Source: Burkholderia sp. Ac-20365 (GTDB lineage Bacteria > Pseudomonadota > Gammaproteobacteria > Burkholderiales > Burkholderiaceae). Taken from it: 64,000 bases of DNA. Location: NCBI RefSeq assembly GCF_017104715.1, contig NZ_JAAGPI010000004.1, positions 1-64,000 of the forward strand, read 5' to 3'. Positions 16,879 through 24,553 of the stretch are shown piece after piece. Under the pieces are notes generated by a model that was not told where the DNA came from, searched no databases, and was given only the letters and a program-made list of their open reading frames with translations. The translations under genes and the position numbers were made by a program. Each line of letters begins with the position of its first letter. The stretch's first letter is position 1.

Positions 16879-17181
16879 CTACGACGCCAAAGCCACTGTC
16901 GTGGACGGCGCCGCGTTGGCCCATTCAAGTTTCCAGCGCCAGCAGTTCAGCGTGATACGCCGGCTGGACTTTCTCGGCCTGTTGCTCGAATGCCACGGGA
17001 TTCGCGCCATCAGATCCGTGCACTCGCGATTGCGGTAGATCACGATGTCCTGCTTGCGTGTCTGCGGATGATGCTGGAGCAGAACCGCGTCGTTCGTGTG
17101 CTCTCGTCGCGCGAAGACGGTGATCAGTAGCGAAGGCTTCGCCGTATTTCCGTTACGCATCGCGGCTCCCGTTTCATTCAT
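16879..17181 (-). CDS. hypothetical protein, overlapping start
   Basis: 100 aa from ATG 17181, overlapping the stop of the upstream gene by 8 nt (ATGAATGA). ATG 17160, with GGGAG upstream, is an alternative. The N-terminal 55 residues look ordinary. The C-terminal part has an odd composition (many W, R, S), and another minus frame gives a plausible protein-like tail there, so a frameshift near 16995 is possible but unproven. Probably co-transcribed with 17174-17788. Confidence 0.45.
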   Translation of the reverse strand: MNETGAAMRNGNTAKPSLLITVFARREHTNDAVLLQHHPQTRKQDIVIYRNRECTDLMARIPWHSSNRPRKSSRRITLNCWRWKLEWANAAPSTTVALAS

Positions 17182-17788
17182 CGGCTGTCTCCGCTGGGTT
17201 TCCAACGTAACCCAGGGCCTCGATGAAGCCCTGAACCGCCGTCATGCTGCGGATGTCAGTCCCGAGCGCATGCGACAGATCGAAGACACCGTCCACCCTG
17301 AGCTCGCCCGGTTGAGCGGAATCCGAGAACCGCGCCTTCACTGCGCGAGTGTCCGGACACTCGCTCTGGAAAAACATCGCCGGCAGCGTACCCGGGACGC
17401 TCACGTGGCTGACGATTGCGAGCCACAGCTTTTGCCCCGTCGGATTTGATGGTTGCTGGGATGCGGCTTCTCGCGCTGCCTGGAACGAGCCCAGAACACG
17501 CTGCGCCGCAGCGTTCCCGTCGTACTGTGCTTTCGAGAGGGTCCGCTGGACGTCGTAGAACGCCTTTTCAACCTTCGAAGCGTCGACTTCGGGAAGGGCC
17601 TGCGCCATCACATCGAGCGCCGCGATGTCGCCTGCCGCGATCACAGTCTGAGCCCCGGCGGGATCGTCACGGTCAAGAACCAGGCAGCGTACTGCCGGGC
17701 TGGCCGTGAGCACTTTCTGCACTGAGCCGCCTTCCACGATGATCAGGACATCGTTTTGCAGGCCTTTCTTGCTGTTGTTTCTGTTCAT
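17174..17788 (-). CDS. hypothetical protein
   Basis: 204 aa, starting MNRNNSKKGL at ATG 17788, set by the leader's CCGGAG. The frame upstream to 17965 runs through leader and terminator sequence and is not used. Mixed alpha/beta; begins with a VLIIVEGGSVQKVL strand-like segment. No family recognised. The overlapping downstream gene implies a two-gene transcript. Confidence 0.75.
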   Translation of the reverse strand: MNRNNSKKGLQNDVLIIVEGGSVQKVLTASPAVRCLVLDRDDPAGAQTVIAAGDIAALDVMAQALPEVDASKVEKAFYDVQRTLSKAQYDGNAAAQRVLGSFQAAREAASQQPSNPTGQKLWLAIVSHVSVPGTLPAMFFQSECPDTRAVKARFSDSAQPGELRVDGVFDLSHALGTDIRSMTAVQGFIEALGYVGNPAETADE

Positions 17789-17880
17789 GAATGCTCCGGT
17801 GTTTGCCCATAGGGCGTTAGGAAGGCCGGAGGAGCCGTTCATGCCGGCTCTGTACTTCTGGATAGACCCCGTTTTGGATG
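17789..17880 (-). promoter_or_regulatory. SD-hiding leader of the gene at 17788
   Basis: Stem III GCCCTATGGGC at 17805-17815, stem II AGCCG/CGGCT at 17833-17849. Anti-SD CTCCGG (17826-17831) pairs perfectly with CCGGAG (17794-17799), a changed but matched pair. Confidence 0.8.
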
Positions 17881-17951
17881 CTATCCGGAAGCCGCATGCG
17901 TGGGTTTCATACGTGCGCGAAGTGGGGCGCCCGCCATCGCAACACTTTTCG

Positions 17952-17983
17952 AAAAAACCCGCCATCCTCGAGAGATGGCGGGT
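17952..17983 (-). terminator. intrinsic terminator after the Mom-like gene
   Basis: ACCCGCCATC/GATGGCGGGT stem followed by TTTTTT on the minus strand. Confidence 0.9.
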
Positions 17984-18011
17984 AAAGGCTGACCTGCGAT
18001 ACTAGTATTTC

Positions 18012-18881
18012 TTACGCGGCCGCGAAGAGATCAAACCCTTGCTGAATTGGGTCGAGTTTCTTCGGATACGGCTTCGCTGGCGCAAACGCCTTCTGCAATC
18101 TGCGCTTTTCGTGAGGCCGACCAAGCGCAAACGCATAGACGTGGTTGCCGGGATGACGAACTTTACGAAACGTGTCGCCCGAAAGAACATCGGAAAGCCA
18201 TTCGGCCGGATCCTGCCCGAAGCGACGGGCCGGCGCGCCGAGCCTGACGAGCGATCGCTCGGCCCCTTGTGCGCCATTCTCACCTAGGCGAATTTTTGAG
18301 ATCGCACGGGGGCTCACAACGATGCCACTTCCATTGATATGGTGAGTGCGTGCCGTTGACCGACCGAGGTATGTCGAGCTCAGAGCCTTGTATATAGTGC
18401 CCAAATGCCCCGGCATAATGAGTTCACCGGTATCAGCCTGACGCGGAACCGGGTCTGCGTAAGCGATCACACCGCGCAGGTTCGGTCGTGCTTCATGCAA
18501 CAGCTTGAAGCACCGCGACACGAACCATGATTCGCCACAGTACGGGACGCTTTCATCGATAATCAGTCGGCCCAAATCGATGCCGTCCGACGCGGGGAGC
18601 CCCAGATACTTCGGAACTGCAGCGTTGTTCATTCCCACACTAAAGATGCAGACACCGACCAGGTCTTTTCCACGAAACAGACCCATCCGCTCGACAGCGG
18701 CGGGATAGCTGTGTGAATAGTGGTTTTCGACAACGAAGCGCCGGGCGACACCATCCGCCACCATGTCGACCGAATAGTCGCGGCCACGAAATCCCTCGTC
18801 CCGGTCAAGCCGCCAAAAGGCCTTTCCCATTTTCCATCGCTGCGACGGGCAAGCAGCCGTGGTCAGAAATGACGGATTCAT
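18012..18881 (-). CDS. Mom-like DNA-modification protein (GNAT-related)
   Basis: 289 aa, starting MNPSFLTTAA. Residues 52-58 (ENHYSHS), 141-144 (YADP) and 158-166 (GHLGTIYKA) follow the conserved blocks I associate with the phage Mu Mom family, GNAT-like enzymes that modify adenine in DNA and protect it from restriction. The length is slightly above Mu Mom, with a basic C-terminal tail of about 80 residues (PARRFG..KPYPKKLD). No Com gene is seen nearby. The SD-hiding leader would give post-transcriptional control, as Com does for mom. Family call by motif only. Confidence 0.6.
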   Translation of the reverse strand: MNPSFLTTAACPSQRWKMGKAFWRLDRDEGFRGRDYSVDMVADGVARRFVVENHYSHSYPAAVERMGLFRGKDLVGVCIFSVGMNNAAVPKYLGLPASDGIDLGRLIIDESVPYCGESWFVSRCFKLLHEARPNLRGVIAYADPVPRQADTGELIMPGHLGTIYKALSSTYLGRSTARTHHINGSGIVVSPRAISKIRLGENGAQGAERSLVRLGAPARRFGQDPAEWLSDVLSGDTFRKVRHPGNHVYAFALGRPHEKRRLQKAFAPAKPYPKKLDPIQQGFDLFAAA

Positions 18882-18966
18882 ACTTTGCTCTCCTGTTGCC
18901 ACACGGCGGTGGCGTTGAAAAAGCAGGGGAGCCGTAGCGCTTGAGTGAATCAGACAGACTCACTCA
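18882..18966 (-). promoter_or_regulatory. SD-hiding leader of the Mom-like gene
   Basis: Stem I GAGTGA/TCACTC at 18943-18965, stem III GCCAC-CGCC-GTGTGGC at 18898-18913. Anti-SD CTCCCCTG (18924-18931) pairs 7 of 8 with CAGGAGAG (18888-18895). Confidence 0.8.
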
Positions 18967-19018
18967 AACGGGCGTCGTCACACCGTCTTCCTGACAGCGG
19001 GTGAGGCGGCCAAAATGC

Positions 19019-19051
19019 AGAGAACCCCACCGCTTGCGCATGTGGGGCTCT
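19019..19051 (-). terminator. hairpin after the 19093-20004 gene
   Basis: AGAGCCCCAC/GTGGGGTTCTCT stem. Confidence 0.6.
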
Positions 19052-19092
19052 ACTGAATTGCGATTATTTCCGAAGTAGCAGGGCCTCAGTTG

Positions 19093-20004
19093 CTAGACCG
19101 ACCGCAGACCGCTCGGCGAGGTCGTCTTGAGTTTTTCTTCAATCTCGGCGCGACGACTCGCAGCGGAGCTTCTGATCGCGGCACGCAGCGCGTCCGCCGA
19201 CGGATACCCCTTATCCCCTGAGCGCGGAGCGAGCAGGTCATTCTGACACCATACAGCCCACAAGTTCTTGTGGCCTGTCACGATGATCGAGCGTACTTCC
19301 AGCCACACGTCCTGTCCCGGGTTGTTCAGATAGCTCAGGATGCGCTTTTTGGAATCGTCCGAAAGAGGACGGTCCAAACCGTCGTAGCAGCCTTTGAACA
19401 GATCTTCCTGGGTCGCCCAGCTTCGTGCTGCCGCCGCCGACTGCGCCAGCCAGTACTCGTGGGACTGCACTGCCGAACGACGATCCAGTTTGATCTTTTC
19501 CTGGTCGGTCAACGCCCGAAAATATTGGTATCGCTCGTTGTTTTTCAGAGCAAGTTCAATCGCACCTGCGCTTTCTTCCAGGCTGGGATAGAAGATGCTG
19601 CCAACACCATACCCGCCGCCGACGCTGATCATCTTGTCGACATCCACCCCAAGCTGCACGAGTTCCTTGATCAGGCCATTGGGTCCGACGCGAGCTTCGA
19701 CTTCCTTGATCAAGGGAGCATCCCACGCGCGCGTGCATATCCCGCGCTCGTCGACTTCGGCAAGCCGGCCGTTCGGAATCCTCTCCTCGAGAAAATACCG
19801 GAAGCAGGGTCGATTGCAGTCGTCGAGTGTCTCGGAACGACGCACATGAAATTCGCGCCGCGTTTCCGGATCGACATAGTGATATCCGATCTCATCGTCC
19901 CCACCATCGTCGTGCGTGACGAAACTCGCGAGGATCAATTGTTTCGTGGTCGCTGCTGACAACGCTCCTGCTACCTTACGCAGTGCGGTCTTTCGTGCCT
20001 TCAT
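19093..20004 (-). CDS. hypothetical protein
   Basis: 303 aa, starting MKARKTALRK behind a near-perfect SD-hiding leader. Basic N-terminus, then an acidic soluble body; a glycine-rich stretch (SVGGGYGVGS) sits near residue 130. No signal peptide or known motif is visible. It is downstream of the promoter-hairpin at 20140-20165. Confidence 0.8.
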   Translation of the reverse strand: MKARKTALRKVAGALSAATTKQLILASFVTHDDGGDDEIGYHYVDPETRREFHVRRSETLDDCNRPCFRYFLEERIPNGRLAEVDERGICTRAWDAPLIKEVEARVGPNGLIKELVQLGVDVDKMISVGGGYGVGSIFYPSLEESAGAIELALKNNERYQYFRALTDQEKIKLDRRSAVQSHEYWLAQSAAAARSWATQEDLFKGCYDGLDRPLSDDSKKRILSYLNNPGQDVWLEVRSIIVTGHKNLWAVWCQNDLLAPRSGDKGYPSADALRAAIRSSAASRRAEIEEKLKTTSPSGLRSV

Positions 20005-20080
20005 AAGTATCTCCTTTCTGCCCTTGATGGGCGATGCAAAAAGGAGTGCGCGACATTCTGGTCAGATCGAAATCTCACCG
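20005..20080 (-). promoter_or_regulatory. SD-hiding leader of the gene at 20004
   Basis: Stem I GGT-AGAT/ATCT-ACC at 20060-20079 followed by AGAATG, stem III GCCCATCAAGGGC at 20020-20032. Anti-SD CTCCTTTTT (20038-20046) pairs with AGAAAGGAG (20011-20019) over 9 bp. Confidence 0.85.
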
Positions 20081-20139
20081 GATCGCCCGCAAGCACGATC
20101 ATTCGAACAGCCCGAGTGGGCCTTTTTCCTATGTTTGAT

Positions 20140-20165
20140 GCCGTTTGACGGCTACAGGCATTGTA
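20140..20165 (-). promoter_or_regulatory. promoter with 5'-terminal hairpin
   Basis: TACAAT (20160-20165), 7 nt, then hairpin GCCGTCAAACGGC followed by ATC (20140-20152). Confidence 0.6.
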
Positions 20166-20213
20166 CCGTATCCGATATGGCTGCCGCGAGCAGCCAGCGT
20201 AGCCACGGGTGAA

Positions 20214-20237
20214 GCGGCCGCCCCAAGGGACGACCGC
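20214..20237 (-). terminator. hairpin after the 20262-20846 gene
   Basis: GCGGTCGTCCC/GGGGCGGCCGC, 11 pairs with G-U. Confidence 0.5.
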
Positions 20238-20261
20238 CTGTGCTGCGTGTCACATTGCTTT

Positions 20262-20846
20262 TCAAACTTCCGTCGAGCCTACCCAACGGCCATTCAGGAC
20301 AGCGTCGGCGCCATAGTGATATTGCGAGAAAGCGAGCGCTCGTGGGCTGTTGACCGCGTTCCAGAGCGACGATTCCGTCCATCGTGAACTGACGCTGAGC
20401 CGGTACTCGTAACGGCCGGAGAGGTCTTTCAGCACGAGTTCCAGATCGACACCTTCGGCGATCGGTCGATCGACGTACGGTTGATTGATCAGCGGCCAGA
20501 TCTTGATGGCCGGAGCGTTCTGCCAATGCCTCGCGGTGAACGTCGGATCGAAGCTGCGCGTGACGAAACCGCACCACCAACCGTTGAGAAACCGTCGTGC
20601 ATCCGTCAGACGGCTAACCTCAGGGTGACCTTGGCGCTCGTCTGCCTCATTACCGAACGCAACCGCCATGCAGCCGCGATCTTGCGCGTAGGCCATGCGA
20701 AAGAACGCCGCGTCCCAGAATTGCCAGCGCAGCGCGAATCCCAGTTCGACGACTCTCTTGCGAAGCGCCGCGACAATGCTCCGTGCGGCGATCTCAAGGC
20801 GCGTCAACATACCAGCTGCCGCTACGGGCGTATCGTTCGTGCTCAT
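20262..20846 (-). CDS. hypothetical protein
   Basis: 194 aa, starting MSTNDTPVAA. Rich in W and R in the middle (residues 60-130). The first 30 residues form an amphipathic helix-like stretch. No recognised family. One of few leadered genes not starting Met-Asn or Met-Lys. Confidence 0.75.
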   Translation of the reverse strand: MSTNDTPVAAAGMLTRLEIAARSIVAALRKRVVELGFALRWQFWDAAFFRMAYAQDRGCMAVAFGNEADERQGHPEVSRLTDARRFLNGWWCGFVTRSFDPTFTARHWQNAPAIKIWPLINQPYVDRPIAEGVDLELVLKDLSGRYEYRLSVSSRWTESSLWNAVNSPRALAFSQYHYGADAVLNGRWVGSTEV

Positions 20847-20941
20847 CCCAATTCTCCATGCCCGAGACCCGGGCGATTAAAAATCGGAGGCGAATCGCAG
20901 TGAGCGATCGCTTTGATAACGAGTGGTCGTTATCAAAGCGC
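20847..20941 (-). promoter_or_regulatory. SD-hiding leader of the gene at 20846
   Basis: The stem I position is taken by the 14-bp hairpin at 20909-20940. Stem III GCCCGGGTCTCGGGC at 20860-20874. Anti-SD CTCC (about 20886) faces GGAG (20853-20856). Confidence 0.65.
20909..20940 (-). terminator. 14-bp perfect hairpin after the 21026-21265 gene
   Basis: CGCTTTGATAACGA and its exact complement with a 4-nt loop. It also serves as stem I of the next leader. Confidence 0.65.
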
Positions 20942-21025
20942 AGCGGGTAGCACGCGGTGAGCGAGGGGAGCAAGCGACGCTCGCGCGTCGCCGCCCCAAG
21001 CTTCTCCTTTACACACCGCGCGCGA

Positions 21026-21265
21026 TCACATGCCCAGTTGCTTGGGCGTCAGACGGGTAATGAACGTCGGCCCGAACTGGATCCGGATCTGGCGCAGCAT
21101 CGGACCGTCCTGATGTCGATCGTCCCCGCCCGTCTCCCAGAGTTGCAGGAGGGCATTCTTCCACCGACGGCCGTTCTCGCTTGCGAATCGACGCAGCGTC
21201 GCCCGTTGAGCCTGGTCGAGAGTCTCCAGATCGCTTGCCTGTGTCGTCCCAGTTTTCGTATTCAT
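21026..21265 (-). CDS. small basic hypothetical protein
   Basis: 79 aa, starting MNTKTGTTQA at ATG 21265, set by the leader's AAGGAG. Basic and helical in the middle (RATLRRFASENGRRWKNALL), which would fit nucleic-acid binding, but no defined fold is recognised. Confidence 0.7.
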   Translation of the reverse strand: MNTKTGTTQASDLETLDQAQRATLRRFASENGRRWKNALLQLWETGGDDRHQDGPMLRQIRIQFGPTFITRLTPKQLGM

Positions 21266-21346
21266 GTTGTTGATCTCCTTCGATCGATGCCCGATATAGG
21301 GGGCGTTCAAAGACTGGACCGTTCTGAACAGCGTCGTACGCTGTCC
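21266..21346 (-). promoter_or_regulatory. SD-hiding leader of the gene at 21265
   Basis: Stem I GACAGCG/CGCTGTT at 21327-21345 followed by CAGAACGG, stem III GCCC/GGGC at 21289-21304. Anti-SD TCTTT pairs with AAGGA. Confidence 0.65.
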
Positions 21347-21387
21347 GCAACCGTCTCGTTGGCGGAAGAGGTTGGCATGCAGGGTGG

Positions 21388-21412
21388 GTCGCCAGGACCT
21401 GGTCCAGGCGAC
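21388..21412 (-). terminator. hairpin after the 21441-22076 gene
   Basis: GTCGCC-GGACC/GGTCC-GGCGAC stem with short loop. Confidence 0.5.
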
Positions 21413-21440
21413 TTCCGGTTGCATGAGTCGTTATTGATCG

Positions 21441-22076
21441 TCAGGCGGGCGGCAGGAAGGGCGCGACATACGTGCGATCGACTGAAACCACATCGCTCGT
21501 GCCGTCCGGCGGCAGCAAGCGCAATCGCGCGCTGAGATCATCGGACGACTCGACGCTGGCGCACCCTTCGCAGATCGCAGCCACATAGTGCCCGCCGGCT
21601 GAAAAAGGCACGCCGATGATTGCCGGGATTGTTAGTCGACCAGCCTTGAAAGACCCGCCGATGCGGTGGTTGCCATCCCAGACGTACCGGATGCCGCCAG
21701 AGTCGAGCGCGACAACGGGTTCCCGGATCGCCTCTGTGAGGATGTCGTCGAACCTGTTGGGGTCACCATCCGCGGTCCAGTTCGCCACCTCGCTGTCGAA
21801 GAAACGGACCCACTCGCCTGCTTCGCCGAACAGCGCAAGCGGATAGTCGTCGATCAGCCGCCAGTAGGCCCCGTCCGGTTCGCAATAGCCAGAATCACCT
21901 TTGGGGTATTGGTCCTTCCAGAATGCAGCGCGCCGGCGCAAAGACAACTGCGTGTCAGGGCACGAGATTTTCTGAGTTATTGTGGATCTGCTCCGGCCTT
22001 GGACAGGCGAATTGGAAGCAGGTGTCCGAGGGACGCGGCAGTGCCATTCGGCAGCTCGGTGTCCATGCCGGGGCAC
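21441..22076 (-). CDS. ParB/Srx-like protein
   Basis: Up to 211 aa; GTG 22076 is the longest start and lacks an SD. The first 45 residues do not look like a folded protein, so translation may begin further in. The core (about 120-165) reads PVVALDSGGIRYVWDGNHRI..AGRLTIPAIIGV, in the shape of the ParB/sulfiredoxin core with a GNHR in place of GERR. Likely a small free-standing ParB-fold protein of mobile DNA; activity unknown. No SD-hiding leader is seen. Confidence 0.5.
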   Translation of the reverse strand: MPRHGHRAAEWHCRVPRTPASNSPVQGRSRSTITQKISCPDTQLSLRRRAAFWKDQYPKGDSGYCEPDGAYWRLIDDYPLALFGEAGEWVRFFDSEVANWTADGDPNRFDDILTEAIREPVVALDSGGIRYVWDGNHRIGGSFKAGRLTIPAIIGVPFSAGGHYVAAICEGCASVESSDDLSARLRLLPPDGTSDVVSVDRTYVAPFLPPA

Positions 22077-22214
22077 TATGCTAAGCCATCAGCTTAGGGC
22101 AGCACCCGGAGAGGGATGTGAAGGGCTGCGATTCGCAGCAAATGCCGTTTTCCGGCGCGGGATCGAGTGTACTCAGTAATGCCTGCCCGACGCAAGCATT
22201 CCGGCCCGCGCTGT

Positions 22215-22442
22215 TCAATGAAGCCATCTGAGCATACGCGTTACTGCGGGGAGGAGAGCTGATGCAGGCAGCGAACTCGCGTGCGAGCCCAAGTGCATCG
22301 GCAAGCCGCCCGCCATACCTGCTGCCGACGCAAGCGACGCGAGTAGGAATACAAGCCGGCGTGTCCAGCGAATCACGAAATAGATGCACAACAAGGTCAC
22401 CAGACCGACTACTACGACAAGCAGGGACATGGGCGCGAACAT
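22215..22442 (-). CDS. possible small membrane protein
   Basis: 75 aa from ATG 22442 (MFAPMSLLVV). Two hydrophobic stretches are visible: residues 5-22 (LLVVVVGLVTLLCIYFVI) and 29-42. No convincing SD. A GGTGCCGACC/GGTTGGCGCC hairpin lies just upstream. Could be a genuine two-helix protein or chance; the surrounding 0.5 kb is otherwise poor in coding signal. Confidence 0.35.
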   Translation of the reverse strand: MFAPMSLLVVVVGLVTLLCIYFVIRWTRRLVFLLASLASAAGMAGGLPMHLGSHASSLPASALLPAVTRMLRWLH

Positions 22443-22531
22443 CGAAAGTTGAAGGGCGCCAACCTCGGAGGGTCGGCACCTCCACGCTAACGCGCGCGCC
22501 GTCACATGCAAGTAGAAACGCGACGACCCAG

Positions 22532-22708
22532 CTAAAACCCGGTTTGCTCCCAGGCCGCCCGCATGAGCAGATATTCGCGCAAACCCGTGCAATGACCATC
22601 GACGACGCGTCCGTGCCGGAACCTCACCCACCCGTGTCCCGCGATGCTGAGCAGACCTCTCCGCGTTCTGTGGATTGCGACAATACAAGCTTCAACCTCG
22701 TTCGCCAT
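22532..22708 (-). CDS. small basic protein
   Basis: 58 aa from ATG 22708 (MANEVEACIV), 7 nt after CAGGAGG. Basic in the centre (HRTRRGLLS, VRFRHGR). No family recognised. A small CCTTTTCAGG stem includes part of the SD, but the full SD-hiding leader is absent. Confidence 0.6.
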   Translation of the reverse strand: MANEVEACIVAIHRTRRGLLSIAGHGWVRFRHGRVVDGHCTGLREYLLMRAAWEQTGF

Positions 22709-22834
22709 AACTGCCTCCTGAAAAGGAAAAGGGAACCGTGCCGACGCCATCGCATGTGCCTGTGAGCACCCGTTTGGCACTACCTGGCTTTCCCGAAAGT
22801 TCTCACCCGTCGACAGGCTGAAACGCGGAAAAGC

Positions 22835-22862
22835 CATTGCTGAACGAGGTCGCTCAGCAATG
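22835..22862 (-). terminator. terminator 1 of tandem pair after the 22941-23846 gene
   Basis: CATTGCTGA/TCAGCAATG stem followed by GCTTTT on the minus strand. Confidence 0.75.
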
Positions 22863-22890
22863 TCCTCCGCTGGGGGATGAGTGTGGAAAG

Positions 22891-22929
22891 CAGACAACAA
22901 CAGGCCACGAAGGGACCGTTGCTGTCTGT
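22891..22929 (-). terminator. hairpin directly after the 22941-23846 gene
   Basis: CAGACAGCAACGG pairs imperfectly with CCTGTTGTTGTCTG, followed by CTTTCC. Confidence 0.5.
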
Positions 22930-22940
22930 TGTCTCCGATT

Positions 22941-23846
22941 TCAGGCTGCAAGTTTGTGCAGCGACATCTCAGACGGCAGAAAGGGCATGCGCACCGGTAG
23001 CGGCACCGCGGACGAAGACGTATTAGCGTCCAGCGCCCTGAGTGCCTCCCGAAGGTCGCTGCCGGCAAGCGTTGCCTGCCCGTCGTCGACCCCGTATTGC
23101 CCCACCGCCTCGTCCACGAGCGCCAGCGCGTCCTCAATCCGGCGACGCAACAAAGCCGCCGATACGATGAGGCTCGCGGCGAGACTGCGCTGCGATTCGT
23201 CGAGACCCTCGATCACGTCCTGAAAGCGGTGAGCGCGTCGCACATCGTTCGCCCACATGCCACCTCGCAGGCCTGCGAAAAAGGGGCGTGCGTTGATGAT
23301 TGCCGTCAGGGGTGTTTCCCATTGATCGAACGCCGTCACTCCATCGCGCGTGCCGTCAGACGCTGCTTGCGCGTGCCAGCGGTACGAGTGGACCACACGG
23401 AGGGTGCTCTGATCGAACAGCACCCAGTCGTCCGCCGCGGTATCGCGTCCGTTTCGGTATGTCAACGCCGAATACCCTTTGGCCTCGAGCAGATCGATCA
23501 GCTGCCGGGCGGCACGGTTCGGTCCGTAGTCCACCGCAAGCGCGACGACACGATCGAGTTCTCCCTTCGTATAAAGGCGCGGACATCCGCCAGCGGGCGT
23601 ACCGAGGATCTGGGCGATCGGGCTAGCCTGATGTGTCGTGCCATGCAGCGCGCGAGCGAGATCAGGAACTATCAGAAAGCCCACGGGCGACTCGAGCTCA
23701 ATTTCATACAGCGTGCGCGGCTGGTCCTTGTTCGCCGGAAGCCTGGCGAGTCGAACTGCCGTTTCTAGCGTGCCGAAGTGTGCGAGCGGGTGGAAGCGAC
23801 CGCGCGGGCATTCCGATGTTGAAAGATGAAACAGGCGCATCTTCAT
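22941..23846 (-). CDS. ADP-ribosyltransferase-like (polyvalent ART-type) protein
   Basis: 301 aa, starting MKMRLFHLST. Near the N-terminus FHLSTSE..FHPLAHFGTLETAVRL (6-33) and near 120-140 GYSALTYRN..DWVLFDQSTLRVV match the shape H-GT/ST..F.P..HFGT..A..R and GYDGI-YRN..DS-IVFD-SQI. I know these from ART-like domains of phages and mobile elements. Such enzymes transfer ADP-ribose to proteins or nucleic acids. The catalytic Glu is not certain here. The C-terminal 100 residues are helical. Preceded by a leader and followed by two hairpins. Confidence 0.5.
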   Translation of the reverse strand: MKMRLFHLSTSECPRGRFHPLAHFGTLETAVRLARLPANKDQPRTLYEIELESPVGFLIVPDLARALHGTTHQASPIAQILGTPAGGCPRLYTKGELDRVVALAVDYGPNRAARQLIDLLEAKGYSALTYRNGRDTAADDWVLFDQSTLRVVHSYRWHAQAASDGTRDGVTAFDQWETPLTAIINARPFFAGLRGGMWANDVRRAHRFQDVIEGLDESQRSLAASLIVSAALLRRRIEDALALVDEAVGQYGVDDGQATLAGSDLREALRALDANTSSSAVPLPVRMPFLPSEMSLHKLAA

Positions 23847-23921
23847 GAACGACTCCTGTGCCGTATGACGGCGTGAAAAAGGCGTCGGTGCTCAAGCACT
23901 CGGGTGATACTCGTTCACCCG
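23847..23921 (-). promoter_or_regulatory. SD-hiding leader of the ART-like gene
   Basis: Stem I GGGTGA/TCACCC at 23902-23920, stem II GTGCTTGAGCAC, stem III GCCGTCATACGGC at 23860-23872. Anti-SD CGACGCCT (23880-23887) pairs 7 of 8 with AGGAGTCG (about 23850-23857). Confidence 0.75.
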
Positions 23922-23990
23922 AAGGCTCGGTAAGACAGTGTGGCGATCGCAGCCGCTCCGTGTGGAAAAATTTTCCCCTTGCCCGAATGA

Positions 23991-24020
23991 GCCAGTGGCA
24001 CCCCGAGGGAGGCCACTGGC
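23991..24020 (-). terminator. hairpin after the 24032-24223 gene
   Basis: GCCAGTGGC/GCCACTGGC perfect 9-bp stem, no U-tract. Confidence 0.55.
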
Positions 24021-24031
24021 ATTCGTACGGG

Positions 24032-24223
24032 TCAAGAACCCACGGCATTTTTACTAAGGTGCACCTCAGGTGCGTGAGGCTGGTGAACCGTTACATGCGC
24101 CTCAAGTGGAAAATTCAACGCCCACTTTCCTGTGCCTGTCAGAGGCTCGGCCACTCGCCCAAAAAGCTGATGCCTTTCCTTGTACTCGAGGGCTTCTTGC
24201 TCTGAGTTAAACCGTTCTTTCAC
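24032..24223 (-). CDS. small hypothetical protein
   Basis: 63 aa from GTG 24223 (MKERFNSEQE), 7 nt after AGGAGA. Charged helical N-terminus. Lies 48 nt after the 24272-24460 gene; probably one transcript. No family recognised. Confidence 0.5.
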   Translation of the reverse strand: MKERFNSEQEALEYKERHQLFGRVAEPLTGTGKWALNFPLEAHVTVHQPHAPEVHLSKNAVGS

Positions 24224-24271
24224 GCTGTCTTCTCCTGTGAATCTTCTTCCGGGTAGCCGATTAGGGTGCTG

Positions 24272-24460
24272 TTAGGCCGGAATAACTTCAAAGTACTCGC
24301 GCAGGCATTCAGCGTGAACGAGTACGCGCGGCTTACCGTCGCCGTGGGAAATGAGCGCGTGGCGCGCGTCTTCCATCTGGTAGCGGCCTTGCTCGCCTTG
24401 CTTGAACGCGGCACTACCAAACGCACAGCGCTTTCGCGCAACGATCTTTCCGTGTTCCAT
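24272..24460 (-). CDS. small hypothetical protein
   Basis: 62 aa, starting MEHGKIVARK. Basic N-terminus and an ordinary soluble composition ending LREYFEVIPA. Only a weak SD (GGTGA). A longer overlapping frame (24220-24441) was judged a shadow by its arginine/serine-rich composition. Confidence 0.5.
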   Translation of the reverse strand: MEHGKIVARKRCAFGSAAFKQGEQGRYQMEDARHALISHGDGKPRVLVHAECLREYFEVIPA

Positions 24461-24553
24461 AGGTCACCGTTAATTGAAAGTGAAAAGAGGGGGCTTATGA
24501 CACTGACGCGCCACCAATAACTGCCACTGGCTTCCGTGGACGTGATCAGGATT

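Noticed and set aside
16879..17030. Frameshift in the 16879-17181 gene
   Set aside because: An alternative minus frame gives a plausible tail, but the annotated frame has the higher GC at third positions, so the evidence is balanced and no frameshift is called.
22081..22599. Minus-strand frame of 172 codons in the 22.1-22.6 kb stretch
   Set aside because: Cysteine- and arginine-rich, no SD. Only the small frame 22215-22442 was kept, at low confidence.
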